7,289 nucleotides of DNA. Origin: JAJNNC01 sp038232695 (GTDB lineage: Bacteria; Bacteroidota; Bacteroidia; Cytophagales; Cyclobacteriaceae). Made by a program: the position numbers and the translations under genes. Of this stretch, positions 1-6,962 are shown piece after piece; the stretch's first letter is position 1; each line of letters begins with the position of its first letter. The stretch is taken from NCBI GenBank assembly GCA_038232695.1, contig JBBSNI010000308.1, forward strand, positions 1-7,289, in the 5' to 3' direction. Below the pieces are notes generated by a model, which had not been told where the DNA came from, did no database searches, and saw only the letters and a list, made by a program, of their open reading frames with translations.

Positions 1-435
1 GTAGGCTACCGGAGGCGTAGCTCCATTCCGTTTATTAAGATTCACCCAATCCAGTTCGAGCATTTGCACTTCTACACCATCGGGCAGCCGGGTCTTCTCA
101 TTGGGATTGGCATTGCTCCATATGAAGACGCCCGAGTTTCCGCCCGGCTCCATGTGTTTCCATTCGATGTGCAGCAGGAAATTTTCATATTGCTTTTTAG
201 ATCGCACCACTCCGATAGGATGACCTGAGCAGACCAGCACGCTATCCCGTACCGACCATGTACTGTCCATGGTATTTACATTAATCCATTTCACAGGCAT
301 ATCTTTATCACTGGGTTCTGAAATAATATTTTCCAAACTCTTCACTTTGCCAAATTCAAACTCAAATTCTGGATTTTGTGCATAAGAAAAACTGTTGAGA
401 ACCAGTATGATGAATACACTCAGTGAAATTTTCAT
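1..435 (-). CDS. Secreted DUF1080 / 3-keto-disaccharide hydrolase family protein, N-terminal part (3' end outside window)
   Basis: The first 145 codons are present; the gene runs off the window at base 1. The ATG at 435 is fixed by an in-frame TAA three codons upstream. Residues 1-19 form a classical signal peptide ending SYA, with cleavage before Gln20; there is no lipobox, so a soluble periplasmic or secreted protein is expected. The body shows hallmarks of the DUF1080 family (renamed 3-keto-disaccharide hydrolase): W60SVRDSVLVCSG71 followed by PIGVVRSKKQYENF, then EWKHMEPGGNSGVFIWS (91-107) and LPDGVEVQMLELDW (117-130). The fold is a concanavalin-like beta sandwich. Family members usually have somewhat over 200 residues, so roughly the last third is missing. 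Characterised relatives hydrolyse or eliminate 3-keto-glycosides. It lies 92 bp after a Tat-exported oxidoreductase that could make such a substrate; that link is inference. The family is sure, the exact reaction is not. Confidence 0.93.
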   Translation of the reverse strand, partial: MKISLSVFIILVLNSFSYAQNPEFEFEFGKVKSLENIISEPSDKDMPVKWINVNTMDSTWSVRDSVLVCSGHPIGVVRSKKQYENFLLHIEWKHMEPGGNSGVFIWSNANPNEKTRLPDGVEVQMLELDWVNLNKRNGATPPVAY

Positions 436-527
436 TGAACTTTATTTAAAGATTAAAATTATTCATATTTTACAGGCTAAGCACCTTGGCAGATATTATT
501 CCAGTCCGTACCGTAGTTTTGATTTTA
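436..527 (-). other. Intergenic gap between oxidoreductase and DUF1080 genes
   Basis: This 92-bp AT-rich spacer is much longer than the 12-bp and 27-bp spacers upstream in the same gene run. I see no hairpin followed by a T-run on the minus strand, so no intrinsic terminator separates the two genes. A TAATTTTA stretch near the DUF1080 start resembles the Bacteroidota -7 element TAnnTTTG with one mismatch, but there is no matching TTTG about 20 bases further upstream. Read-through from the operon is the default view; a secondary promoter is possible. Confidence 0.5.
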
Positions 528-537
528 TCACAAAACT
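515..537. repeat. Short inverted repeat over the oxidoreductase stop codon
   Basis: Arms AGTTTTG (515-521) and CAAAACT (531-537) are perfect 7-bp reverse complements separated by 9 bases that contain the stop codon. The stem has only two G-C pairs and no T-run follows it on the minus strand, so it is not a convincing terminator. It may be chance in AT-rich sequence. Confidence 0.3.
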
Positions 538-1829
538 TTAGTAACACCAGGTATAGCGACCCCTGGGCCTGGATATTTTAAATCCCAGCTATACGTTTCA
601 GGGCCTAAAGCCTTGTCAGCTTCCATAGCTTCCTCCCAAGTTATGGTCTGCCCGCTATAGGCTACCATTCTACCCAGGATCCCCATCATCGTGCTATTGG
701 CGCTCCGTTCCCCGTCATTAAGAGGCTTACCCTGACGAATGGAGGCAAAAAGTGCATTATGTTCTGCCTGATACATGTCATTCTTTTCGCCCTGATACTG
801 CCATTCGTTTTTACCGGTAATCTCATGTCTGTTGCCTTCATAAAAAGCATCGCCTTGGGTACCGGCTATCTCCACAGAATTTCTGTGCGAAGTATCATCT
901 TGCTGACGGGTAAAAGTATATCCTTTAACCCCGTTCTCATACTCATATTCCGTAGCGAAATGATCATAAATGTTACCATAAATTTTATCTGTCCGTGCCT
1001 GTCTTCCTCCGGTTCCGGTAGCTCTTACAGGCATTTTACCGCCCATTGCCCACGACATCATGTCCAAACTATGGACAAACATCTCTACGATAAAGTCACC
1101 TGAAAGCCAGTTGTAATAATACCAGTTACGCATCTGGTATTCCATATCACTCCAATTCGGCTGCCGGGGTTTATACCACAGCTCCCCACCATTACGAATA
1201 GAGGATATCGTTTTTATTTCCCCTATTTCCCCATCCAACACCCTTCCAAAAAGGGCTCTTTTCTGTAAGTCATATCGAAAGCAGAAACCCGATACCAGTG
1301 ACAGGTTTTTTTCCCTGGCTTTTTTTGCAGCGGCTATTACCTTTCGTACACCGGGGGCATCTACGGCCACGGGCTTTTCGTAGAAGACATGTTTACCCGC
1401 ATCTACAGAAGCGGCGAGATGATCAGGTCGAAAACCGGGAGGAGTGGCCAGTAGTACTACATCTACCCCTGAATCGATCAGCTTTTGATAAGCATCAAAG
1501 CCAATGAATTGGCGTTCTTTATCCACCTGCACTTTCTTGCCCTGGGCTTTTTTCAGGATATTAAGAGAGCCGTTCAACCGGTCTTCAAATACATCGGCCA
1601 TCGCATACAGTACTGCATCAGGATCAGCATTTAAGGCTTGAACAGCAGCTCCTGTCCCTCTTCCCCCGCACCCTACCAAGCCCACTTTTAAGGTATCTTT
1701 ACCTTGGGCAAATGTGGGGTTTGGAAATCCCAAATTTAAGGCAACTGCACTCCCAATGACAGCAGCCCCGGTGGATTTTAAAAATGCTCTGCGGTTTGCT
1801 TTGTCAGATTTAAACGTATTTTCTTTCAT
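528..1829 (-). CDS. Tat-exported Gfo/Idh/MocA family NAD(P)-dependent oxidoreductase
   Basis: This 433-residue protein has an N-terminal twin-arginine signal (NRRAFLKST, 12-20, then a hydrophobic stretch to about 38, with likely cleavage at TFA-Q near 41), which implies export already folded with cofactor bound. The Rossmann fold starts at KVGLVGCGGRGTG (48-60) with the GxGGxG dinucleotide loop. Asp79 at the end of the second strand suggests NAD rather than NADP. LLATPPGFRPDH (126-137) and the family signature EKP (151-153, in FYEKPVA) follow. The C-terminal alpha/beta domain carries EMFVHSLDMMSW (249-260), with the HxxD pair His253/Asp256. Members oxidise or reduce sugar hydroxyls; Zymomonas glucose-fructose oxidoreductase is a Tat-exported precedent with tightly held cofactor. 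The gene starts 12 bp after the SusD stop, so it is very likely co-transcribed. GH109 glycosidases are related, but the intact EKP motif argues for a dehydrogenase. The substrate is unknown. Confidence 0.93.
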   Translation of the reverse strand: MKENTFKSDKANRRAFLKSTGAAVIGSAVALNLGFPNPTFAQGKDTLKVGLVGCGGRGTGAAVQALNADPDAVLYAMADVFEDRLNGSLNILKKAQGKKVQVDKERQFIGFDAYQKLIDSGVDVVLLATPPGFRPDHLAASVDAGKHVFYEKPVAVDAPGVRKVIAAAKKAREKNLSLVSGFCFRYDLQKRALFGRVLDGEIGEIKTISSIRNGGELWYKPRQPNWSDMEYQMRNWYYYNWLSGDFIVEMFVHSLDMMSWAMGGKMPVRATGTGGRQARTDKIYGNIYDHFATEYEYENGVKGYTFTRQQDDTSHRNSVEIAGTQGDAFYEGNRHEITGKNEWQYQGEKNDMYQAEHNALFASIRQGKPLNDGERSANSTMMGILGRMVAYSGQTITWEEAMEADKALGPETYSWDLKYPGPGVAIPGVTKVL

Positions 1830-1841
1830 AATCGATCTATA

Positions 1842-3386
1842 TTAATAATTTGGATTTTGAGTTATTTCGTCATTGATTTCTATTTCCGCCTGAGGTATAG
1901 GCCAGAGATAATCCCTGTCAGGATTAAATCTTCGCACAAAGCCACTATCCCAAATTTTCCATTCCCCGGTATCTTGATCCTTATAATACGTTCCTTCTAC
2001 CAATCCTGCTTTTTGCTCCCCAATTTTCCACCGGTTCATATCGAACAGACGCAACCCTTCGAACGCCAATTCCACGGCACGTTCATTCCTGACTATTTCC
2101 CTTAATTCAGCTTGCGACTTACCTGTAGTAATGGGAGGCATTTCAACACTTGGGCGTCCACGTACTGCATTGATAGCATCGTATACTGAGGGGTCAATCT
2201 CGTTCAATTCAATTTTTGCTTCGGCATACATTAGAAGTACGTCAGCATACCGTATGAGTATCATATTAATAGATCCGGTGGACGGATTATCACTATCGGC
2301 GGCATAGTCAACCCATTTTTTAAGGTTATAGCCATGATCAGTGGCAAATTCACTACCCCCCACCCTATCAGGCGTGTTACTATCCGGCCAGGAATTATAT
2401 ATACTGTTGCCGATAGGTTGCCCGGTGTAATAAACAATAAAATCCCAACGAGGATCAATGTTCTCATAAGGATTATCTGGATTGACCGGGCCTTTGTATT
2501 CATATTTTTCAAACAAACCCATGATTGGCTCGACCACAGAACTTCCGCCAATGGAAGCTGCCGAATAAGCAAAAGCTTCATAAGTATCACCGCCCACCGC
2601 ATATTGCCTGTCGAAAATTACTTCTGCGGAATTTTGACCGGCATACTGAAACAGTCCACCGTAATTTGGATATAATTCATAAACGCCTAAATCCATCACC
2701 GCTTTTGCAGCATCGCGTGCAAGCTCATACCGACCGTTGCGGAGCGCTACTCTTGCTTTTAATGCTAAGGCAGCCCCATGCGTTGCCCTGCCTACATCAC
2801 CGCCATCATAATTTAGAGGCAGCGCATTGGCATTAATAATAGCATCTAATTCGTCAATGACAAAGTTCACCACAGCTTCTTTATCCGTAAGACCTACATG
2901 CTCATTTATTTCCAGGGGTTCCAATATCAAGGGGACACTACCCCACAGACTGGATAGTTGTGTGTAATAATAAGCACGCAGAAACCGGGCCTCGGCTTCC
3001 AGCCTTGCCAGCACTTCAGGATCACCTTGTTCGATAAGATCAATATTGGCAATCACATCATTTGTTTTTCGTACACCTCTGTAGTATCGATCCCACTGAG
3101 ATCCTATCGCACTATTGGATGGGTCTATGGTACCCGCACCTACATCATGTAATGTGCCAGGGCCTGATGAAGCACGATAGGCTATATCAGTCACGGCGTC
3201 AAGTTCTTTCACCATCAACAGGCCATCTAATTCATTATAAGCAGCATTTACCGCCAGCCGTGCATCTCTTTCCTGTTGCCAGAAAATTGTTTCCGAAACT
3301 TCGCCTGTAGGGGTCAAATCCAAACCATCGTCACACCCCAAAAGCATGAAAACACATAACAGTATACTTATATTACTTTTTTTCAT
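1842..3386 (-). CDS. SusD/RagB-family surface glycan-binding lipoprotein
   Basis: This is a full-length SusD homologue of 514 residues. A short lipoprotein signal ends in the lipobox LLGC (15-18); Cys18 is followed by Asp-Asp, in keeping with the acidic surface-export signal of Bacteroidota lipoproteins. Family hallmarks come in the right order: WDRYYRGVRKTNDVIANI (98-115), the helical-repeat segment EAEARFLRAYYYTQL (130-144), IRYADVLLMYAEAK (378-391), NERAVELAFEGLRLFDMNRW (434-453), DYLWPIPQAEI (492-502) and the C-terminal TQNPNY (509-514), where the usual QNPGY has Asn for Gly. SusD forms the lid over the SusC barrel, binds the oligosaccharide at the cell surface and hands it to the transporter. 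It follows the SusC gene by 27 bp, the standard order. Ligand-contacting residues are too variable to name the substrate. The ATG at 3386, followed directly by two lysines and the hydrophobic core, is an unambiguous start. Confidence 0.97.
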   Translation of the reverse strand: MKKSNISILLCVFMLLGCDDGLDLTPTGEVSETIFWQQERDARLAVNAAYNELDGLLMVKELDAVTDIAYRASSGPGTLHDVGAGTIDPSNSAIGSQWDRYYRGVRKTNDVIANIDLIEQGDPEVLARLEAEARFLRAYYYTQLSSLWGSVPLILEPLEINEHVGLTDKEAVVNFVIDELDAIINANALPLNYDGGDVGRATHGAALALKARVALRNGRYELARDAAKAVMDLGVYELYPNYGGLFQYAGQNSAEVIFDRQYAVGGDTYEAFAYSAASIGGSSVVEPIMGLFEKYEYKGPVNPDNPYENIDPRWDFIVYYTGQPIGNSIYNSWPDSNTPDRVGGSEFATDHGYNLKKWVDYAADSDNPSTGSINMILIRYADVLLMYAEAKIELNEIDPSVYDAINAVRGRPSVEMPPITTGKSQAELREIVRNERAVELAFEGLRLFDMNRWKIGEQKAGLVEGTYYKDQDTGEWKIWDSGFVRRFNPDRDYLWPIPQAEIEINDEITQNPNY

Positions 3387-3403
3387 GATAACTTCTTTTT
3401 AAA

Positions 3404-3415
3404 AGTTTTAAAACT
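3404..3415. repeat. 12-bp perfect AT-rich palindrome at the SusC/SusD gene junction
   Basis: AGTTTTAAAACT reads identically on both strands and overlaps the TAG stop codon of the SusC gene (3414-3416). It has only two G-C pairs and no loop, so it is unlikely to act as an RNA hairpin. Many SusC/SusD junctions are AT-rich, so a chance origin is likely. Confidence 0.3.
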
Positions 3416-6400
3416 AAAACGTAACATTCACACCTGCACTAAATATTTTAGCATGCGGGAAGAACTGGCTCCTGCCTCTGGGCGTCTCAGGGTCGAAGAG
3501 TTCTGTGGGGGTGAAGGTTAGCATATTTTCACCGGATACATAGACACGCAAATTTGCAAGCAGGTTCTGGGGAAAGGTGTATCCAAACTGGAAATTTTTC
3601 AACCTGAGATATTTTGTATCCTGAAGCCAGAAATCAGACTCCTGAAGATTCCAGGTGTTACCCGCTGTTACCAGTGGCCAGGAACCATTAGGATTTCTTA
3701 CCGGATGAAACGTTTCTCTGGCCATTATTTCGGGAATAAAATTTTGCCAGTTAGGACCTTCCATCAGCGCTCCATCCAGCGTATGCTGCTGCCGCAAAAC
3801 ACCTTGCCAGAACATGGAAAAGTCAAAGCCACGATAAGAAGCGTTGAATCTGATACCAAATTCATACCTGGGATCTTCATTGCCCATCACATACTGGTCG
3901 CCTGCCGGAAAAAGAGACTGAGAGATTTCTCCATCTCCATTTAAATCTTCATAAATAATATCTCCAATGCCTACGTTCGGATTGATGGTTGCAGGATAAT
4001 TGTCCAGATCCTCCTGGGAGCGGTAAATACCAGGTGATTTCAAACCCCGTAATGAATTAATGGATTCTCCTTCTGTCCACACCGTAAATTTATCAGGGAA
4101 AAACGGACCGGCGCCTCTCAAATCTTCTATCTTGTTCACTACATCTGAAAAGTTGACGCCCACTGAATATTGAAATCCTCTGTCCGTTCTGGCAGCACTC
4201 CGATAATTTACGGCCACTTCCCAACCGATATTAGATACCGCTGCTGCATTTTGTACAGGAGGGGCCACACCGATGGTTCTGGGAATCGGCAACTCAAGTA
4301 AAATATCGTCTGTATATTTCCAAAAATATTCGGCAACCAGATCAAGCCTGTCTTCCAGGAAGCCCATATCCAGACCTATATTCGTCATGGTGGAGGTTTC
4401 CCAGGTGATGTCCGGATTGCCGGCACTTGTCACAGCAGCACCAGGAACCACCACACCGCCGAACTGATAACCCTGCTCAAGATCATACGTGTTTAGAAAC
4501 CTGTAAAGACCGATATTTTGATTTCCTAATTGGCCCCAGGATGCCCTGAGTCGCAGCGTATTGAACATGTCGACATCTTGCATGAAATTTTCTTCGGAGA
4601 TGCGCCATCCTGCAGAAAAAGAAGGGAAGAGTCCCCATCTGTTTCCGTCTCCAAATCTGGAAGACCCATCGTATCTCACGTTGGCCTGCAATAAATATCT
4701 ATCGTCAAACGAATAATTTACTCTGCCGAAAAAAGAACGAAGCCTCCACTGCTCTGAAAAGCCACCGGTCGTCTGATTTTGTATGTCCCCTGCATTCAAA
4801 TCCCGGAGATCGTTGCTAAAAAAGTTATCCCTGGAGGCAGATATCTGTTTAAGACGGTGGCCTATTTCTTCATAGCCAGCCGTTGCCTGAATTTCATGCC
4901 TGCCAAAATTATCTTCATAATTTAAATAGGCCCTTTGACTCAGTTCCTTTTGATTAAATTGCTCTTCTGTTAAGGTACTCGTGGCAAACCATCCGGCTAC
5001 GGCCACTGGCTCACCAGTTAAGTAATTCCGCATACCTGCAAGTCCGTCGCTGAATACGAATCCATCAGTTCCTGTTGAATTAAGGGTAACATTACCTTCC
5101 AGCGAAAGTGCTTCGTTAATGGTATAAGTAAGGCCCGCCTGGGCAACAATATCGTCACTAACTCTATTGGTTTCACCCTGGTTGGCCATGGCATGTGGAT
5201 TCCATTGTCCGGAAACCAAATCATACGTTCCATCAGGATACCTCATGACCACATTTCTGTTGATGTGCAAAAGCCCCTGAACGATTCGTTGCGCGGTATG
5301 CCCAGGTCCGCTAAAGTCACGGTTTCTGTACATAAGGTTCGTCTTAAGGGTTAGTTTATCAGAAGCATACAGGTCGGTATTGATACGTATAGTTGCCTGT
5401 TTGTTATTGAAGTTTTGGAGTATACCATCCGTGTCAGTGTAGTTTAGCGAAGCAAACACTCTCCCAAACTCTCCACCACTGGATACGGAGAGTGAATGGC
5501 GATGCTGGAGTGCATTATAATTAAATATGCCATCTTCCCAGTTGGCGAAAGGAAATTCTAAAGGATTGGTGCCAGCCGCTACATTTTCAATATACTCTTC
5601 ACTATAGGTAGGGGTACCTCCAGCATTGACCTGGGCTTCATTTTCCAGTCTCAACCAGGTGACAGGATCTGTTGGTTCAGGAAAAAAAGTTGGATTCTGC
5701 CATCCTACATAACTGTTGTAAGATACGGAAGTACCACTTTCGGCACCACGCTTGGTGGTAATCAGAATAACACCATTGGCTGCCCGCGAACCGTAAATAG
5801 CAGAGGAAGCGGCATCTTTCAAAACGGTTACTGATGCTATGTTCCTGGGCTCAACAGTGGCAAGTGACTGCTCGATGCCATCCACTAATACTAAAGGGTT
5901 GGCATTGTTCAAGGTGCCAATCCCCCGGATACGTACCGCAACATTTTCATCTCCGGGTGCTCCTCCCTGATTTTTAATAGTTAATCCCGGACTCATCCCT
6001 TGCAATGCCGATGCAGTGTTGGTAACAGGACGTTGTGCAATAGCCTCACCTGTTACCGTACTAACAGCACCCGTAACATTAGCTCTCTTTTGCGTACCAT
6101 ACCCCACGACTACTACTTCCTCCAGACTCTTCACATCCTCAGTCAAAGCCACATCAATGGTAGTTCTTCCATTTACCCCTATCTCCTGTGCAATAAAACC
6201 AATAGAAGAAAATACGAGAATGTCATCTTCATTAGGTACATTAATACTATAATTACCATCCACATCAGTTACTGTACCAATGGGCGTATTTTTTACCAGC
6301 ACATTCACGCCAGGTAAACCTATTCTGTCAGTTTCCGTCGTTACCTTACCACTTACCTGGATGGCCGGTTGGATTTCCACCTCATACCGAAGTGTGGATT

Positions 6401-6770
6401 CTCCCTGCATCCTGCTCACATTAATACTGTTGTTGACCTGCTTGAACTTGAGGTGCGCTAAGCGGGATACTTGCAATAAAATGTCTGCGACAGATTGTCT
6501 GCTTGACTTCAGCTTAATTTTAACCTTCCTGCCTAGGTCTTTTTTCTCGTAAGAAAATTTAAAGTCCGTTTTTGCTTCTATTTCCTTAAATGCTTCTGCA
6601 AGCGACGCATTCTCCAGGTCAATGGAAATAAACACTTCTTTCGCGCTGACGGCTTCCTGTGCCTCTCCAGTAGATGCCAGGAGTGTGCTGAAGAGTACCG
6701 TCTGTATCATTACACTACTAATAAATATCGTTGACATAAAGAGTAGTGGTCGTATTAGTTTAGGTTTCAT
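3414..6770 (-). CDS. SusC/RagA-family TonB-dependent outer-membrane transporter with N-terminal STN domain
   Basis: This 1118-residue protein imports large ligands through the outer membrane using TonB energy. The order is: signal peptide (1-37, cleavage at GEA-Q), STN domain (about 45-121, containing IDLENASLAEAFKEIEAKT), carboxypeptidase-regulatory-like domain (about 138-212, VSGKVT through GLPGVNVLVKNTPIGTVTDV), TonB-box region LEEVVVVGYGTQK (216-228), plug with LVLVDG (293-298) and VLKDAASSAIYGSRAANGV (316-334), then the barrel to the final Phe. SusC motifs RFGDGNRWGLFPSFSAGWRI (705-724) and the calcium-loop-like DLNGDGEIS (942-950) are present. The ATG at 6770 is chosen because it directly precedes the signal peptide. 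A longer reading to 6848 needs a TTG codon and adds 26 hydrophilic residues before the signal. The STN domain marks it as a signalling receptor for the FecR-like protein encoded just upstream. The substrate is not readable. Confidence 0.97.
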   Translation of the reverse strand: MKPKLIRPLLFMSTIFISSVMIQTVLFSTLLASTGEAQEAVSAKEVFISIDLENASLAEAFKEIEAKTDFKFSYEKKDLGRKVKIKLKSSRQSVADILLQVSRLAHLKFKQVNNSINVSRMQGESTLRYEVEIQPAIQVSGKVTTETDRIGLPGVNVLVKNTPIGTVTDVDGNYSINVPNEDDILVFSSIGFIAQEIGVNGRTTIDVALTEDVKSLEEVVVVGYGTQKRANVTGAVSTVTGEAIAQRPVTNTASALQGMSPGLTIKNQGGAPGDENVAVRIRGIGTLNNANPLVLVDGIEQSLATVEPRNIASVTVLKDAASSAIYGSRAANGVILITTKRGAESGTSVSYNSYVGWQNPTFFPEPTDPVTWLRLENEAQVNAGGTPTYSEEYIENVAAGTNPLEFPFANWEDGIFNYNALQHRHSLSVSSGGEFGRVFASLNYTDTDGILQNFNNKQATIRINTDLYASDKLTLKTNLMYRNRDFSGPGHTAQRIVQGLLHINRNVVMRYPDGTYDLVSGQWNPHAMANQGETNRVSDDIVAQAGLTYTINEALSLEGNVTLNSTGTDGFVFSDGLAGMRNYLTGEPVAVAGWFATSTLTEEQFNQKELSQRAYLNYEDNFGRHEIQATAGYEEIGHRLKQISASRDNFFSNDLRDLNAGDIQNQTTGGFSEQWRLRSFFGRVNYSFDDRYLLQANVRYDGSSRFGDGNRWGLFPSFSAGWRISEENFMQDVDMFNTLRLRASWGQLGNQNIGLYRFLNTYDLEQGYQFGGVVVPGAAVTSAGNPDITWETSTMTNIGLDMGFLEDRLDLVAEYFWKYTDDILLELPIPRTIGVAPPVQNAAAVSNIGWEVAVNYRSAARTDRGFQYSVGVNFSDVVNKIEDLRGAGPFFPDKFTVWTEGESINSLRGLKSPGIYRSQEDLDNYPATINPNVGIGDIIYEDLNGDGEISQSLFPAGDQYVMGNEDPRYEFGIRFNASYRGFDFSMFWQGVLRQQHTLDGALMEGPNWQNFIPEIMARETFHPVRNPNGSWPLVTAGNTWNLQESDFWLQDTKYLRLKNFQFGYTFPQNLLANLRVYVSGENMLTFTPTELFDPETPRGRSQFFPHAKIFSAGVNVTF

Positions 6771-6962
6771 AGTCTTTACATGTTTTTGATTGAACTTAGG
6801 TTTATTCAAGGCAAAAGAATCTTTTACAGACAAAGCCTCATTCCCCAATGTGCTCTTTGTCCTGCAAGTTGATTCTCACAATGTCGGCAATATTACCCGT
6901 TTCACGGCTACCGTATTGCCGATTTTCTGTTTATGAGGTGTCTGTCTTCATGGCAGGGTGTA
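6771..6962 (-). promoter_or_regulatory. Non-coding leader / likely promoter region of the SusCD operon
   Basis: These 192 bp separate the anti-sigma gene from the SusC ATG. No credible gene is present; the only small frames are a six-codon MKTDTS and the 26-residue TTG extension in frame with SusC. An A-rich stretch (AAAAACATGTAAAGACT) sits directly before the ATG, as usual for Bacteroidota, which rarely use Shine-Dalgarno sites. No good TTTG / TAnnTTTG vegetative promoter pair was found, which would fit control by an ECF sigma factor, but I cannot name an ECF promoter by eye. The region also holds the inverted repeat at 6884-6922. Confidence 0.45.
6884..6932 (+). repeat. 9-bp inverted repeat with plus-strand T-rich tail; possible antisense terminator or leader hairpin
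   Basis: Arms TCGGCAATA (6884-6892) and TATTGCCGA (6914-6922) are perfect reverse complements with a 21-base spacer. Inside the spacer ACGG (6904-6907) can pair either with CCGT at 6897-6900 or with CCGT at 6911-6914, so two alternative inner hairpins exist. On the plus strand the second arm is followed at once by TTTTCTGTTT (6923-6932), as in an intrinsic terminator. On the minus strand no T-run follows, so it should not stop transcription into SusC. The pairing is read directly from the sequence; a function is inference. Confidence 0.5.

Noticed and set aside
759..1103. A 114-codon plus-strand frame with a hydrophobic N-terminus opposite the oxidoreductase gene
   Set aside because: The hydrophobic start is the complement of conserved oxidoreductase codons; there is no supporting start context or domain.
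528..1829. Reading the oxidoreductase as a GH109 glycosidase
   Set aside because: The protein keeps the EKP dehydrogenase signature at 151-153, which is replaced in the GH109 sequences I recall. A related redox-neutral mechanism cannot be fully excluded.
2261..2602. A 113-codon minus-strand frame inside the SusD gene
   Set aside because: It lies entirely within SusD in another frame, shows no family motif, and SusD is unbroken with all hallmarks across this stretch.
2334..2836. Overlapping plus-strand open frames of about 100 codons opposite SusD
   Set aside because: They are antisense shadows of the SusD coding sequence; their translations are low-complexity and look like no protein family.
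6000..6552. Several plus-strand open frames of 78-105 codons opposite the SusC N-terminal region
   Set aside because: They are complementary to well-conserved plug, carboxypeptidase-like and STN coding sequence, and their translations have no domain features.
6797..6804. TAGGTTTA on the plus strand as a promoter for an antisense RNA
   Set aside because: It has one mismatch to TAnnTTTG, and the only nearby TTTG (6785-6788) is just 8 bases upstream, far too close for a -33 element.
6888..6895. TAATATTG on the minus strand as a Bacteroidota -7 promoter element for SusC
   Set aside because: It has one mismatch to TAnnTTTG, lies inside the inverted repeat arm, and has no TTTG about 20 bases upstream.
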